Assembly: GCA_000402295.1 (NCBI GenBank)
Contig: AQRW01000160.1
Location: forward strand, 1 to 26,321
DNA: 26,321 nt
Direction of reading: 5' to 3'
Source: Candidatus Aerophobus profundus SCGC AAA252-L23
GTDB lineage: Bacteria; Aerophobota; Aerophobia; Aerophobales; Aerophobaceae
Shown piece by piece: positions 7,468 to 15,573 of this stretch. Under the pieces are notes generated by a model. It ran no database searches, was not told the origin of the DNA, and saw only the letters and a program-made list of their open reading frames with translations. The first letter of the stretch is position 1, and every line of letters begins with the position of its first letter. The translations under genes and the position numbers were made by a program.

Positions 7468-8793
7468 GTGAAAAAGATTTTCTCCATACTCGGAGTGGGA
7501 ATTCTCACCCTGACTATCTTGGGGTGTTGGGGGTTAAGTGCAGGAGCAGAAGATCAGATAAGCGTTACCTTGCTCATAAAGTCAGGACCTCGATACTCGG
7601 GAGCTCAGCTTGCTTCTCTACCTGGATTTGAAAAAAAATACCCAAATGTCAAGATCAATTTGGAAGTAATTTCCTGGTCGGAACACTACGAGAAACTTCC
7701 CATTGAACTGGCATCCTGGAGCGGTAAGTATCAAGGAGCACCGATAGATTATATCTATATCCCAGCCTACGTGGGTGCTGGTTATCTTCAGCCATTAGAT
7801 CGATTCATTTTTCAGCCTGAAGAATCAATTAGTCCGGACTTTGAATTCACCGATGGAACTTTGGATCTGGAAGATATTCCTCCCCGAGTTCGGGGTATGT
7901 ACATTGTCAACGAAAAGTATTACGCCTATCCTCACGACAGCAACCTAAATGAGATGTATTGGAGAGAGGATGTATTTGACAAAAACGGCATCTCTGCTCC
8001 CACTGACGTGACCTGGGATGAGGTCTTGGAAATTGCCCAGAAACTAACTCAGGATACCAACGGCGATGGCGAAATTGACCAATACGGATTTGTAGGTTCT
8101 TTCGAGCGAGGTACACTGGTAGCTGCTCTATTTGAAACGGTGTTCTGGGCCTACAATGGCAAACTATTTGACAAACAATTTAATCCCACAGTCAACACTG
8201 AGGTGGGTAAAAAAGCGGCGCGAATACTGGCAGAGGCACTCAAGTATGCTCCTCTGGGGTCACTAAACTTCAGGACCGATGACGTAGCCGCCACAACTCA
8301 AGCTGGAACTGCCGTTTTTGCTCCGGCCTCTTGGGGAGAAGGAATGTTGGACAAAAAGGCAAACCCCTATGCTAATGTCATTGGCGCAGCTTTGACTCCC
8401 AAAGGCTTTCCTGGTGGGGCAAGAGGATGTATGGGTGGTTACGGCTATGCGATATTCACCACGGCTACAGAGGAGCAGACAAAAGCAGCTTGGCTTTGGA
8501 TAGAGTATCTTCAGTCCAAAAAGAACGCTGAGGTATATACCGCAGCCGGGGGACAGCCCACAAGATTGAGTTCATTGACGAAATACGGTAGCTATAGCAA
8601 GGATCTACCGGTGATAGCGGCTGGCATCGCCACAGCAGGTATTCGCCCGCCTATTCCTGAACTTCCGCAGATGGACGAGATCATCTCTGACCACCTTTCC
8701 TTGGCCTTGGCAGAAGCCAAACCTCTACTGAAAGCTCTAGAAGATCTGGACCGAGACTTGCGCAAAATGTTTGTCCGCTTTGGTAGATACTAA
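7468..8793 (+). CDS. ABC transporter extracellular solute-binding protein, family 1 (sugar type)
   Basis: This 441-residue binding protein captures a substrate outside the membrane and hands it to the permeases encoded next. The N terminus is a signal peptide (KK charge, hydrophobic stretch) with a lipobox-like ILGC ending at C20, so a lipoprotein anchor is likely; a signal peptidase I site at SAGA-ED is the alternative. The family-1 fold shows in the FEKKYPNVKINLEVISW segment near the start. An EF-hand-like loop, DTNGDGEIDQYGF at about residue 193, is typical of carbohydrate-binding members, and AAWLWIEYLQS occurs near the end. The start is GTG with AAAAGGAG upstream. Family-1 proteins bind oligosaccharides, glycerol phosphate and related polyols, so a sugar-like or polyol-like ligand is favoured but not proved. 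A strong hairpin follows the gene. Confidence 0.93.
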   Translation: MKKIFSILGVGILTLTILGCWGLSAGAEDQISVTLLIKSGPRYSGAQLASLPGFEKKYPNVKINLEVISWSEHYEKLPIELASWSGKYQGAPIDYIYIPAYVGAGYLQPLDRFIFQPEESISPDFEFTDGTLDLEDIPPRVRGMYIVNEKYYAYPHDSNLNEMYWREDVFDKNGISAPTDVTWDEVLEIAQKLTQDTNGDGEIDQYGFVGSFERGTLVAALFETVFWAYNGKLFDKQFNPTVNTEVGKKAARILAEALKYAPLGSLNFRTDDVAATTQAGTAVFAPASWGEGMLDKKANPYANVIGAALTPKGFPGGARGCMGGYGYAIFTTATEEQTKAAWLWIEYLQSKKNAEVYTAAGGQPTRLSSLTKYGSYSKDLPVIAAGIATAGIRPPIPELPQMDEIISDHLSLALAEAKPLLKALEDLDRDLRKMFVRFGRY

Positions 8794-8810
8794 ACCAACA
8801 GGGGGAAACA

Positions 8811-8840
8811 AGCCAGCACCTCTGTAGGGAGGTGCTGGCT
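8811..8840 (+). terminator. Strong intra-operon hairpin after the binding-protein gene
   Basis: A perfect 12-bp stem AGCCAGCACCTC / GAGGTGCTGGCT (8811-8822 and 8829-8840) closes a 6-nt loop, TGTAGG. There is no T-run after it, so it probably does not stop transcription completely. Hairpins at this place, between binding protein and permease genes, commonly protect the upstream mRNA from 3' exonucleases so that more binding protein than permease is made. Confidence 0.75.
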
Positions 8841-8878
8841 ACCCATCTGAGTGTCTCGATGATTAGGAGAGAAATAAA

Positions 8879-9763
8879 ATGGTCAAAGTACCAACCGGCG
8901 CAACTGCTTGGAAGAAGGTCGTGCCACTTCTTTTTATTCTTCCTACCCTTACAGTCTTACTCATAGTCTCCATATTTCCCCTGATATATGCGCTAAGAGT
9001 CAGCTTTATCAGATTCAACTTACTGATGCCTCAGTTAACTGGTTTTATCGGTTTTTCTAATTACCTAACTGCTTTAACCAATGACGTTTTCCCTTTTGCC
9101 TTAAGAAACACTGCCATAATGATGAGCATCTCCCTAATCCAGTTTCTGTTTGGTTTTGGGGTTGCCTTGCTGCTAAATACCGACATCAGAGGTACTCAAG
9201 TTTTTCGGACTCTCGTTATCCCCCCTATGCTGGTAGCTCCTATTGTAGTGGGGTTAATGTGGAGATACATGTATGCTCCTCAAATAGGTATAATCCACCA
9301 TCTGGTTTCCCTCTTGGGTATGTCGCCTCCTGATTGGCTCGGTTCCCCACGTTTTGTCCTTCTCTCCATAATGATCGCCGACACTTGGCAGTGGACCCCT
9401 TTTATGATCTTGGTATTACTAGCTGGGCTTCAGTCAATTCCCGCGGAACCTCAAGAAGCAGCTATGATAGACGGTGCTTCTGGAGTTCAGAGAATCATAC
9501 ATATAACCTTACCCATGCTAAAACCGGTCATATTAGTGGTCTTCTTGATAAGAATTATGGATCTGCTCAAGATATTTGATAAGATCTGGATTATGACTCG
9601 GGGAGGGCCTGGGGCTTATTCTGAAGTACTCAGCCTTTTTGCCTACCGAATGGTATTTAAGTTCTACGACGTGGGACAAGGAAGTGCGGTATCTTTTATG
9701 ATTCTCATTATTGTAACGGCTATTAGTATAGGATTGGCTCGTGTCCTCAAAGAAGCAAGATAG
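8879..9763 (+). CDS. ABC transporter permease, MalF/UgpA-like
   Basis: This is a 294-residue inner-membrane permease of the carbohydrate-uptake-1 type. About six hydrophobic helices are visible, the first at residues 14-38 (VVPLLFILPTLTVLLIVSIF). The cytoplasmic EAA loop that contacts the ATPase reads EPQEAAMIDGASGVQRI with the downstream ITLPMLKP, close to consensus. The ATG at 8879 is preceded by AGGAGAG. It forms a heterodimer with the next gene product. The gene begins 38 bp after the hairpin that separates it from the binding-protein gene, so lower expression than the binding protein is expected. No nucleotide-binding subunit is encoded near it. Confidence 0.94.
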   Translation: MVKVPTGATAWKKVVPLLFILPTLTVLLIVSIFPLIYALRVSFIRFNLLMPQLTGFIGFSNYLTALTNDVFPFALRNTAIMMSISLIQFLFGFGVALLLNTDIRGTQVFRTLVIPPMLVAPIVVGLMWRYMYAPQIGIIHHLVSLLGMSPPDWLGSPRFVLLSIMIADTWQWTPFMILVLLAGLQSIPAEPQEAAMIDGASGVQRIIHITLPMLKPVILVVFLIRIMDLLKIFDKIWIMTRGGPGAYSEVLSLFAYRMVFKFYDVGQGSAVSFMILIIVTAISIGLARVLKEAR

Positions 9764-9794
9764 TGTGAAAGATTTCCATTAAAAAGAGGTGAAA

Positions 9795-10625
9795 ATGGGT
9801 ACCAAACATAGAATAAATCTCAAAGTGATTCTGATTTTCTTTGCTCTAGTCGTAGTTTCTCTGTTTTTCATGTTCCCTCTCGTTTGGATATTTCTTAGTT
9901 CTCTCAAAACCAGAGCCCAGATAATGTCCAAGTCTCCTATCCTCGTGTTTATCCCTACCCTGGAGAATTACCAACAAATATTCTCGGTAGAGAAATTTCA
10001 CTGGAATTTTCTAAATAGCCTAATCATTGCTTCCTCTACCACTGGAATAGCCCTTTTCCTTGGCATGTTAGCAGCTTACGGGTTTTCTCGTTTTAGATTC
10101 CGGGGAAGAGACAATATTGCTTTTATGATACTCTCTTTCCGTATGCTTCCTCCCATAGCCGTGGTCATACCTCTTTTCTTACTTTATAAGTACGTAAACT
10201 TTGTTGATTCCTATCAAGGAATGGTGATTGCCTATCTCACCTTTACTCTGCCTTTTGTTACCTGGCTGATGCGAGGTTTCTTTGACGAAGTCCCGGAGGA
10301 GGTTGACGAGAGTGCCATGTTAGATGGATGTTCCCGGTGGGGTACTTTCTGGAGAGTGGCCGTACCCTTATCCAAGTCAGGAATGATAGTATCAGGAGTC
10401 TTTAGCTTTATCTTTTGTTGGAATGAGTACTTAATGAGTTTGATTCTCACCAGAGACCGTGTTCAGACTGTCCCTGTGGCCACGGCAACCTTTCTTCGGC
10501 AGTTTGAGATTCTCTGGGGTCCGATGTTTGCCTCTTGTATTTTTGTTATAGCTCCTTTATTGGTCATGTTATTCTTTGTCCAAAAACATTTAGTTAAGGG
10601 GATGACTTTTGGTGCTATCCGTTAG
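9795..10625 (+). CDS. ABC transporter permease, MalG/UgpE-like
   Basis: This is the second permease, about 276 residues, with an N-terminal hydrophobic helix (ILIFFALVVVSLFFMFPLVW), further helices, and the EAA loop EEVDESAMLDGCSRWGTF followed by VAVPLSKSG. It ends in the usual MalG-type tail FVQKHLVKGMTFGAIR. I place the start at ATG 9795, which is correctly spaced behind AAGAGGTG. A GTG two codons upstream (9789) overlaps that ribosome site and is less likely. The gene lies 31 bp after the first permease. Together with the binding protein it makes an importer that must borrow an ATPase, since none of the genes through 16569 encodes a Walker-motif ABC subunit. Confidence 0.94.
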   Translation: MGTKHRINLKVILIFFALVVVSLFFMFPLVWIFLSSLKTRAQIMSKSPILVFIPTLENYQQIFSVEKFHWNFLNSLIIASSTTGIALFLGMLAAYGFSRFRFRGRDNIAFMILSFRMLPPIAVVIPLFLLYKYVNFVDSYQGMVIAYLTFTLPFVTWLMRGFFDEVPEEVDESAMLDGCSRWGTFWRVAVPLSKSGMIVSGVFSFIFCWNEYLMSLILTRDRVQTVPVATATFLRQFEILWGPMFASCIFVIAPLLVMLFFVQKHLVKGMTFGAIR

Positions 10626-10686
10626 TGAATTCTGATCATGTGGTGTTGAAGCGCAATTTTGAAAAAAACATAAGGAGGAAATAGCC

Positions 10687-11526
10687 ATGGAAAAGCCTCA
10701 TATAAGTTGGATGCCTGTAAGATTGCTGGACGAGATGCAGAAAGGAAGTTTGCCGTGGGAAGAATGGGTTAGAAGTGCACCTAAATATGGTCTGGACGGA
10801 GTTGAAGTACATCATACCCTGCTTGAGTCAAGAGATAAGGCATATCTAAAGATGATCGTCAGGGTACTGGAGGAGATACAGATAAGAATTTCCCTTATCA
10901 CCTGCTCCCCGGATTTTGCTCATCCTGATGCGGCCACTCGAGAAAAACATCTGGAAGAAATGAAGTCTAATATCCAAGCAGCTCATGACTTGGGAGCCTT
11001 TGGTGTTCGGGTAACCACGGGGACTTGGCACCCCATGGTGAGAACAGATGATGCCATGCCCTGGGTAATTGATAATTTGACCACTCTGGGAGAATTCGGA
11101 GAGTCCAAGGGCGTAATAGTAGCCGTAGAAAACCATTATCGAGATCGAAGTAGTGGCTGGCTCTGGCCAGATTTTGCTCAAAAAGCCGAAGTATTTCTTG
11201 AGGTATTTCGACGCTTGAAGAATACTCCCGTTATGGTTAACTTTGATGCCTCCAACCAGCTTATGATCAAGGAAGATCCGCTCACTATTCTCAATGAAGT
11301 AAAGAAGAAGGTGGTAACTATGCACGCCAGTGACCGGGTTCAAGGTAGTTATCAGCACTCCATTATAGGAGAGGGAGCAGTAAACTTTGACGCCATTTTC
11401 AAGGTACTCAAAGGAATTGGCTTCAATGGCTGGGTATCCATAGAAGATGGGAATCCTTACGGTGAGGAAGGATTTAAGCGTTCAGTCTCTTTCATAAAAA
11501 AGAAAGTGAATGATTACTGGAAATAA
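10687..11526 (+). CDS. Sugar phosphate isomerase/epimerase-like TIM barrel (AP endonuclease 2 / xylose isomerase-like)
   Basis: This 279-residue protein of the xylose-isomerase-like TIM-barrel superfamily isomerises or epimerises sugars, inositols or hydroxy acids with a divalent metal. The four expected metal ligands are visible at the ends of barrel strands: E148 (VAVENHY), D187 (VNFDAS), H213 (TMHASD) and E253 (VSIEDG). The N terminus shows the DGVEVHH strand typical of the family. The start ATG at 10687 has a near-perfect AAGGAGG 9 nt upstream. It follows the permeases by 61 bp, so it probably acts early on the imported compound. It does not look like hydroxypyruvate isomerase at the N terminus. 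Dehydratase activity (as in IolE) is another option within the fold. Confidence 0.87.
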   Translation: MEKPHISWMPVRLLDEMQKGSLPWEEWVRSAPKYGLDGVEVHHTLLESRDKAYLKMIVRVLEEIQIRISLITCSPDFAHPDAATREKHLEEMKSNIQAAHDLGAFGVRVTTGTWHPMVRTDDAMPWVIDNLTTLGEFGESKGVIVAVENHYRDRSSGWLWPDFAQKAEVFLEVFRRLKNTPVMVNFDASNQLMIKEDPLTILNEVKKKVVTMHASDRVQGSYQHSIIGEGAVNFDAIFKVLKGIGFNGWVSIEDGNPYGEEGFKRSVSFIKKKVNDYWK

Positions 11527-11533
11527 GAAAGAC

Positions 11534-11551
11534 TTCTGCCAACTGGCAGAA
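11534..11551 (+). terminator. Small hairpin between isomerase and corrinoid-protein genes
   Basis: TTCTGCC-AACT-GGCAGAA forms a perfect 7-bp stem with a 4-nt loop just 8 bp after the isomerase stop. No T-run follows. It may stabilise the upstream message or mark an mRNA processing point inside the operon. Confidence 0.4.
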
Positions 11552-11612
11552 CTTAGCTACAGCATATAGATTCCTAAGTTGTACTTGAAGGAAAGAACGT
11601 ACGGAGATAGAT

Positions 11613-12260
11613 ATGAGAGAGGCTGATGTTCTGGAAAACTTGAAGAGAGCGCTCCTGCAATATGACGCTGACGAAGGTAGGAAGTGGGCCCGAAAAGCAG
11701 TAGAGGAAGAAATAGATCTTATCAGTGCCCTCGATGTAGTAACAGAAGTTATGAGAGGGATTGGTGATGCTTTTGGCCGAGAAGAGTTGTTTCTTCCTGA
11801 ATTGATGGGAGCCGCGGAGGCTATGAGAAATGCTATGTCTGTTATCCAGGGAAAAATCAGGGAAACAGAAAAACCTAAGACTTTGGGTAAGATCATTATA
11901 GGAACCGTTTATGGGGACATCCACAACATAGGAAAAAACCTACTCTCAACATTTCTCATAACTCAAGGTTTTGAGGTGATTGATCTTGGAGTCAACGTTA
12001 CCAACGAGAAGTTTATGGAAGCCGTGAGAAAGTACCAACCTAATGCCTTGGCTATGTCATCCCTGATGACCACGACCGCGCCCATGCAGAGAAAAGTTAT
12101 TGAAGCTTTAGAGAAAGACCAACTTAGAGATGCCGTGAAAGTGATAGTGGGTGGAGGTGCTATTACCGAAGAATTTGCCAAAAATATTGGCGCAGACGGA
12201 TATGGAGCAACAGCGCCAGAGGCACCTTCCCTGGTAAAGAAGCTCCTGAACATACCGTGA
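11613..12260 (+). CDS. Corrinoid (cobalamin-binding) methyl-carrier protein, MttC/MtaC-like
   Basis: This 215-residue protein carries a methyl group on the cobalt of a corrinoid between a substrate-specific methyltransferase and a second methyltransferase. An N-terminal helical cap domain (about residues 1-85, with FLPELMGAAEAMRNAM) precedes a Rossmann-like B12 domain. The cobalt-ligand signature is GDIHNIGKN with the histidine at H104, followed by AMSSLMTTT (the conserved Ser/Thr region) and IVGGGAIT near the phosphate-binding end. Length and order are standard for methyltransferase corrinoid proteins. GGAGAT precedes the ATG at 11613. It sits directly before the MttB-family gene, the usual pairing, so these two proteins should work together. 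No reductive activator for it is seen in the window. Confidence 0.95.
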   Translation: MREADVLENLKRALLQYDADEGRKWARKAVEEEIDLISALDVVTEVMRGIGDAFGREELFLPELMGAAEAMRNAMSVIQGKIRETEKPKTLGKIIIGTVYGDIHNIGKNLLSTFLITQGFEVIDLGVNVTNEKFMEAVRKYQPNALAMSSLMTTTAPMQRKVIEALEKDQLRDAVKVIVGGGAITEEFAKNIGADGYGATAPEAPSLVKKLLNIP

Positions 12261-12351
12261 ACTACGAACAAAAATCCGGCTTATCTTTTTTGTTTTGTTT
12301 TTTGACCGAGTACTTTTGCACGGAAAGCTCAGTGCGAAGGAGGTAGCCAAA

Positions 12352-13800
12352 TTGTCGAGGAAGGGTGTTGTACGGAACATAAAACCACTCGAGATATTGA
12401 CTGATGAACAGGTTGAAGCCATTAATCGGGCTACCCTGGAGGTCCTGGAAGTCACCGGAGTGAGAATCGAAAACGCTAAAGCTCTAAAAGTGTTTGATAA
12501 TGCTGGTTGCCAGGTTGATGACCAGAAAATGCGGGTGAGGATTCCTGCAGCCCTGACGGAAGAGTGTCTGCGTAAGTGCCCCAGTGTTTTCCATCTCAAA
12601 GCCAGAGATTCAGAAAATGACCTGACCTTGGGCGGCAATGTTACCTACTTTTGCCCAATGCCTGGAATGGAGATCGTGGATTTAGATAGCTGGGAGTCCC
12701 GACCCCCCACCTTAAAGGAGTATGACGACACGGTAAGAGTCCTGGATGCCTTGGATAACCTTCACCTGCTTACCGTTTACTCACCCTACTATAACTTGCA
12801 GGGAATTCCCCCGGTTATGTGTATGCTGGAAGGAGTCGCCAGTAGAATTAGGAATTCCACCAAGATCTTATTTACCGGATATCAGCAAGACTGCGAGGTA
12901 TTTAGCATAGAAATGGCCAAGGCGGTGGGGATAGAGATGATGGGCATGTCTCTGGCTTCATCACCTTTGACCTATTACGGGGATGCAATTGAATCCGTGT
13001 TCAGATTTGTTGAAGCCGGATTTCCTCTCATGGTGGGCAGCGGAACAGTTATTGGAGGTACCGGACCAGCTACCATTGCTGGATCGATAATAACTTACAA
13101 TGCCGAGGTAATACCAGGTGTAGTACTGGCTCAGCTTATAAGACCGGGCAGTAGAGTACTGGTTGCAGGTACCGCCAGGATTATGAACATGAGAACGGGA
13201 AATCCCGCTCACGGTGCCATAGAAACTTCTCTGCACAATGTGGCCTTCAGCCAAATTTGGCGCAACTATGCGGTTCCCACCTATGGCGTGGCCGTCGAAA
13301 GTAGCTCAAAGCAAATAGACTTCCAATGTGGTTACGAGAAGACGATGAGTGTTCTTCTCGGTACTTTATCCGGAATTAACGTTGTGCAGTTACATGGCGG
13401 TATTCACGGAGAGCTTACTTTCCATCCTGTCCAGGCTGTGCTGGATGATGATATAGCGGGTATGATAGGCCGTCTTGCGGAGGGCATTAAAGTAGATGAA
13501 GATACTATGGCCGTGGCGCTAATAGAGGAAGTTGGTCCCATTCCCGGATTCTACTTGGGCAAAAAACACACCCAGAAATGGTGGAAAAAAGAGCAATTTT
13601 TGCCCCGGGTTGCCGATAGATCGAATTACTCTGAGTGGGTGAAAAAAGGTAAGAAAACAGCCCTTGATTATGCCAGAAAAAGAGTGGAGGAAATACTGGC
13701 CACTCACCAGCCCACTCCTTTGCCTGAAAATGAGAATAAAAAGATAGAAAGAATACTGGAAAAGGCAAAAAACTATTATAAAGAGAAGGGACTGATGTAA
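12352..13800 (+). CDS. MttB-superfamily (non-pyrrolysine) corrinoid methyltransferase
   Basis: This is a roughly 482-residue member of the trimethylamine methyltransferase MttB superfamily, which moves a methyl group from a quaternary or tertiary amine to the corrinoid protein encoded just upstream. Family landmarks include EILTDEQVEAINRATLEVLE near the start, the long TIM-barrel core with MVGSGTVIGGTGPATIAGS, and a C-terminal segment PIPGFYLGKKHT with HTQKWW. No in-frame TAG occurs, so this is not the pyrrolysine enzyme but the type that includes glycine betaine, proline betaine, carnitine and gamma-butyrobetaine demethylases. I choose TTG 12352 as start because AAGGAGGT lies 7 nt upstream; the frame is open further to a TTG at 12295 in a T-rich tract without ribosome site. 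An AU-rich hairpin with a U-tract (12267-12304) precedes the gene. The substrate is unknown. Confidence 0.93.
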   Translation: MSRKGVVRNIKPLEILTDEQVEAINRATLEVLEVTGVRIENAKALKVFDNAGCQVDDQKMRVRIPAALTEECLRKCPSVFHLKARDSENDLTLGGNVTYFCPMPGMEIVDLDSWESRPPTLKEYDDTVRVLDALDNLHLLTVYSPYYNLQGIPPVMCMLEGVASRIRNSTKILFTGYQQDCEVFSIEMAKAVGIEMMGMSLASSPLTYYGDAIESVFRFVEAGFPLMVGSGTVIGGTGPATIAGSIITYNAEVIPGVVLAQLIRPGSRVLVAGTARIMNMRTGNPAHGAIETSLHNVAFSQIWRNYAVPTYGVAVESSSKQIDFQCGYEKTMSVLLGTLSGINVVQLHGGIHGELTFHPVQAVLDDDIAGMIGRLAEGIKVDEDTMAVALIEEVGPIPGFYLGKKHTQKWWKKEQFLPRVADRSNYSEWVKKGKKTALDYARKRVEEILATHQPTPLPENENKKIERILEKAKNYYKEKGLM

Positions 13801-13913
13801 GATACTATTCTATTGTTGGAATAGAAGCAACAATTGGCCTGGGAATAGAATAACCACTCTGCTGCGTAAGCGCCAGGCTATCTATCTGGATAGTCCAGTC
13901 TATAAGAGAGAAT

Positions 13914-14684
13914 ATGAGTAACGAATTCAAGAATTTCCGAGTAGACGGTAAGGTAGCCATTGTTACCGGAGGCAATAGGGGAATCGGGCGGGCCTGTGCT
14001 TTAGCCCTGGCGCGATCCGGTGCCCGGGTAGCCATTCTGGGTAGAGACACTGCCAAACTGAAAGAGACTGAGAAAGAAATCAGCCAATTAGGTTCTCAAG
14101 TACTCTCCATGCAAGCAGATATTACCAACCTGAGGAACATTGAAGTAATGGTTGAACAAGTGCTCGGTACCTTTGGACAAATAGACATCTTGGTAAATAA
14201 CGCCGGGATAGTCTTTCAGGAAATGGCTTTGGATGTGACGGAAAAAACCTGGGACGCCACTATGAGCGTTAACCTTAAGGGTCTATTCTTCTGCACTCAG
14301 AAAGTTGCCTCTCATATGATAACTCGAAAGCAAGGCAAGATCATAAATATCTCCTCTATTCTGGGCCAGGTAGGGCTACCGAAACATGCCGTCTATTGCG
14401 CCAGTAAAGGAGGAGTTGAACTGCTTACCAAGGTGCTGGCCCTGGAATGGGGAAAGTATGGTATCAATGTGAACGCAGTGAGCCCTTCTTTTACCAAAAC
14501 TGAAATGGCTACCCATGTTCTTAAAAACAAAGAAAAACTCAAGAGCATTCTGGACAGAACTCCCCTCTACCGTCTGGGTGAACCGGTGGACATGGCGGCC
14601 GCTGTTGTTTACCTTTCCTCCCCTGCCTCTGATTATGTCACCGGACATGTTTTGTTAGTAGACGGAGGATGGACAGCCCAGTGA
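13914..14684 (+). CDS. SDR-family oxidoreductase (FabG-like), probably NADP-dependent
   Basis: This is a 256-residue classical short-chain dehydrogenase. The cofactor motif is TGGNRGIG (residues 18-25), the structural motif NNAG is at about 95-98, and the catalytic triad is S148 (INISS), Y161 and K165 (YCASK). An arginine (R44, ILGRD) just after the second strand favours NADP(H). The C-terminal VLLVDGGW is standard. The ATG at 13914 has an AGAGAG-like ribosome site. It lies 113 bp after mttB, with only a weak 6-bp hairpin (13805-13824) between. Members oxidise or reduce hydroxyl/keto groups of sugars, polyols and hydroxy acids; a polyol or sugar-acid dehydrogenase fits this operon better than fatty-acid synthesis. 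Confidence 0.93.
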   Translation: MSNEFKNFRVDGKVAIVTGGNRGIGRACALALARSGARVAILGRDTAKLKETEKEISQLGSQVLSMQADITNLRNIEVMVEQVLGTFGQIDILVNNAGIVFQEMALDVTEKTWDATMSVNLKGLFFCTQKVASHMITRKQGKIINISSILGQVGLPKHAVYCASKGGVELLTKVLALEWGKYGINVNAVSPSFTKTEMATHVLKNKEKLKSILDRTPLYRLGEPVDMAAAVVYLSSPASDYVTGHVLLVDGGWTAQ

Positions 14685-14721
14685 CGAACCAAAATTCAAT
14701 CTGCAAATCGGCCAAGAAAGA

Positions 14722-15537
14722 ATGATGGCAAGTAAAAAGTTAAATACGGAGCGACTAAAAGTGAGATTTGAGAGTAAAGTTGTGGTAGTTACCGGAGGCG
14801 GCAAAGGGCTGGGAAAAGCTATGAGTATTGCCTTTGCTCGGGAAGGAGCAAGGGTAGTGATTGCCGAGATAGACATCGAGAGCGCTCATCGAGTTGCCAA
14901 AGAAATTGAGTCTCTGAATCAGAATTGTCTGGTAATAAAAGCTAATGTGACCAAGAAAGAAGAAGTTCACCGTATGGTAACCGTAGTCAAAGATAAGTTC
15001 AATCGTATAGATGTCTTAGTCAATAATGCAGGAGTATTTTTGAGCAGTCCGGTCATAGATATTTCAGAAAAGGACTGGCAGAAAACAATGGACGTTAACC
15101 TCAAAGGAGTCTTTCTCGGTTCCCAGGCTGTGGCCAGAGAGATGATCAAACAAGGCTCCGGAAAAATCATAAACATTTCTTCTATGGGGGGCAAAACCGG
15201 CCTTCGTGGAGAAGCAGCATATGGAGCCTCTAAATCAGCCGTGATTACCTTCACTAAGACCCTGTCCAAGGAACTCGCTCCTTATGGAATAAATGTTAAC
15301 GCCGTTTGTCCCGGTCTGATCGGTACCAAGATGCTCAAGGAGGGCTGGAGAAAAATGTCTAAGGAGAGGGAAATTTCCGTTTCCCAAATCGAGGAAGAGT
15401 TCCTGTCCAAGATCCCCTTGGGAAGATTGGGAACACCACAAGACATAGCTAACTTAGTGCTATTTCTGGCTAGTGATGAGGCAAATTATATAACCGGTGA
15501 ATCCATAAATATCACTGGTGGTTTCCCTGCACCATAG
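14722..15537 (+). CDS. SDR-family oxidoreductase (FabG-like), probably NAD-dependent
   Basis: This 271-residue second classical SDR starts 37 bp after the first. It has TGGGKGLG (about 24-31), NNAG (about 101-104), and the catalytic residues S154 (INISS), Y167 and K171 (YGASK). The acidic residue after the second strand (VVIAEID) favours NAD(H), opposite to the preceding SDR. The two therefore need not do the same reaction, and one could oxidise while the other reduces. The N terminus is about 10 residues longer than usual and the ribosome site before ATG 14722 is weak (AAGAAAGA), so the true start could be the ATG two codons later at 14725 or a nearby alternative codon. The end has the usual ITGESINITGG. 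Confidence 0.92.
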   Translation: MMASKKLNTERLKVRFESKVVVVTGGGKGLGKAMSIAFAREGARVVIAEIDIESAHRVAKEIESLNQNCLVIKANVTKKEEVHRMVTVVKDKFNRIDVLVNNAGVFLSSPVIDISEKDWQKTMDVNLKGVFLGSQAVAREMIKQGSGKIINISSMGGKTGLRGEAAYGASKSAVITFTKTLSKELAPYGINVNAVCPGLIGTKMLKEGWRKMSKEREISVSQIEEEFLSKIPLGRLGTPQDIANLVLFLASDEANYITGESINITGGFPAP

Positions 15538-15573
15538 TTCGGGTGATTCATTGATCTCTAAGGAAAGAGGTAG

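Noticed and set aside
10846..11358. 170-codon minus-strand frame opposite the isomerase gene
   Set aside because: Fully antisense to a well-supported gene with intact metal ligands; no protein-family features.
12108..12638. 176-codon minus-strand frame opposite the corrinoid/mttB junction
   Set aside because: Shadow of two well-supported plus-strand genes.
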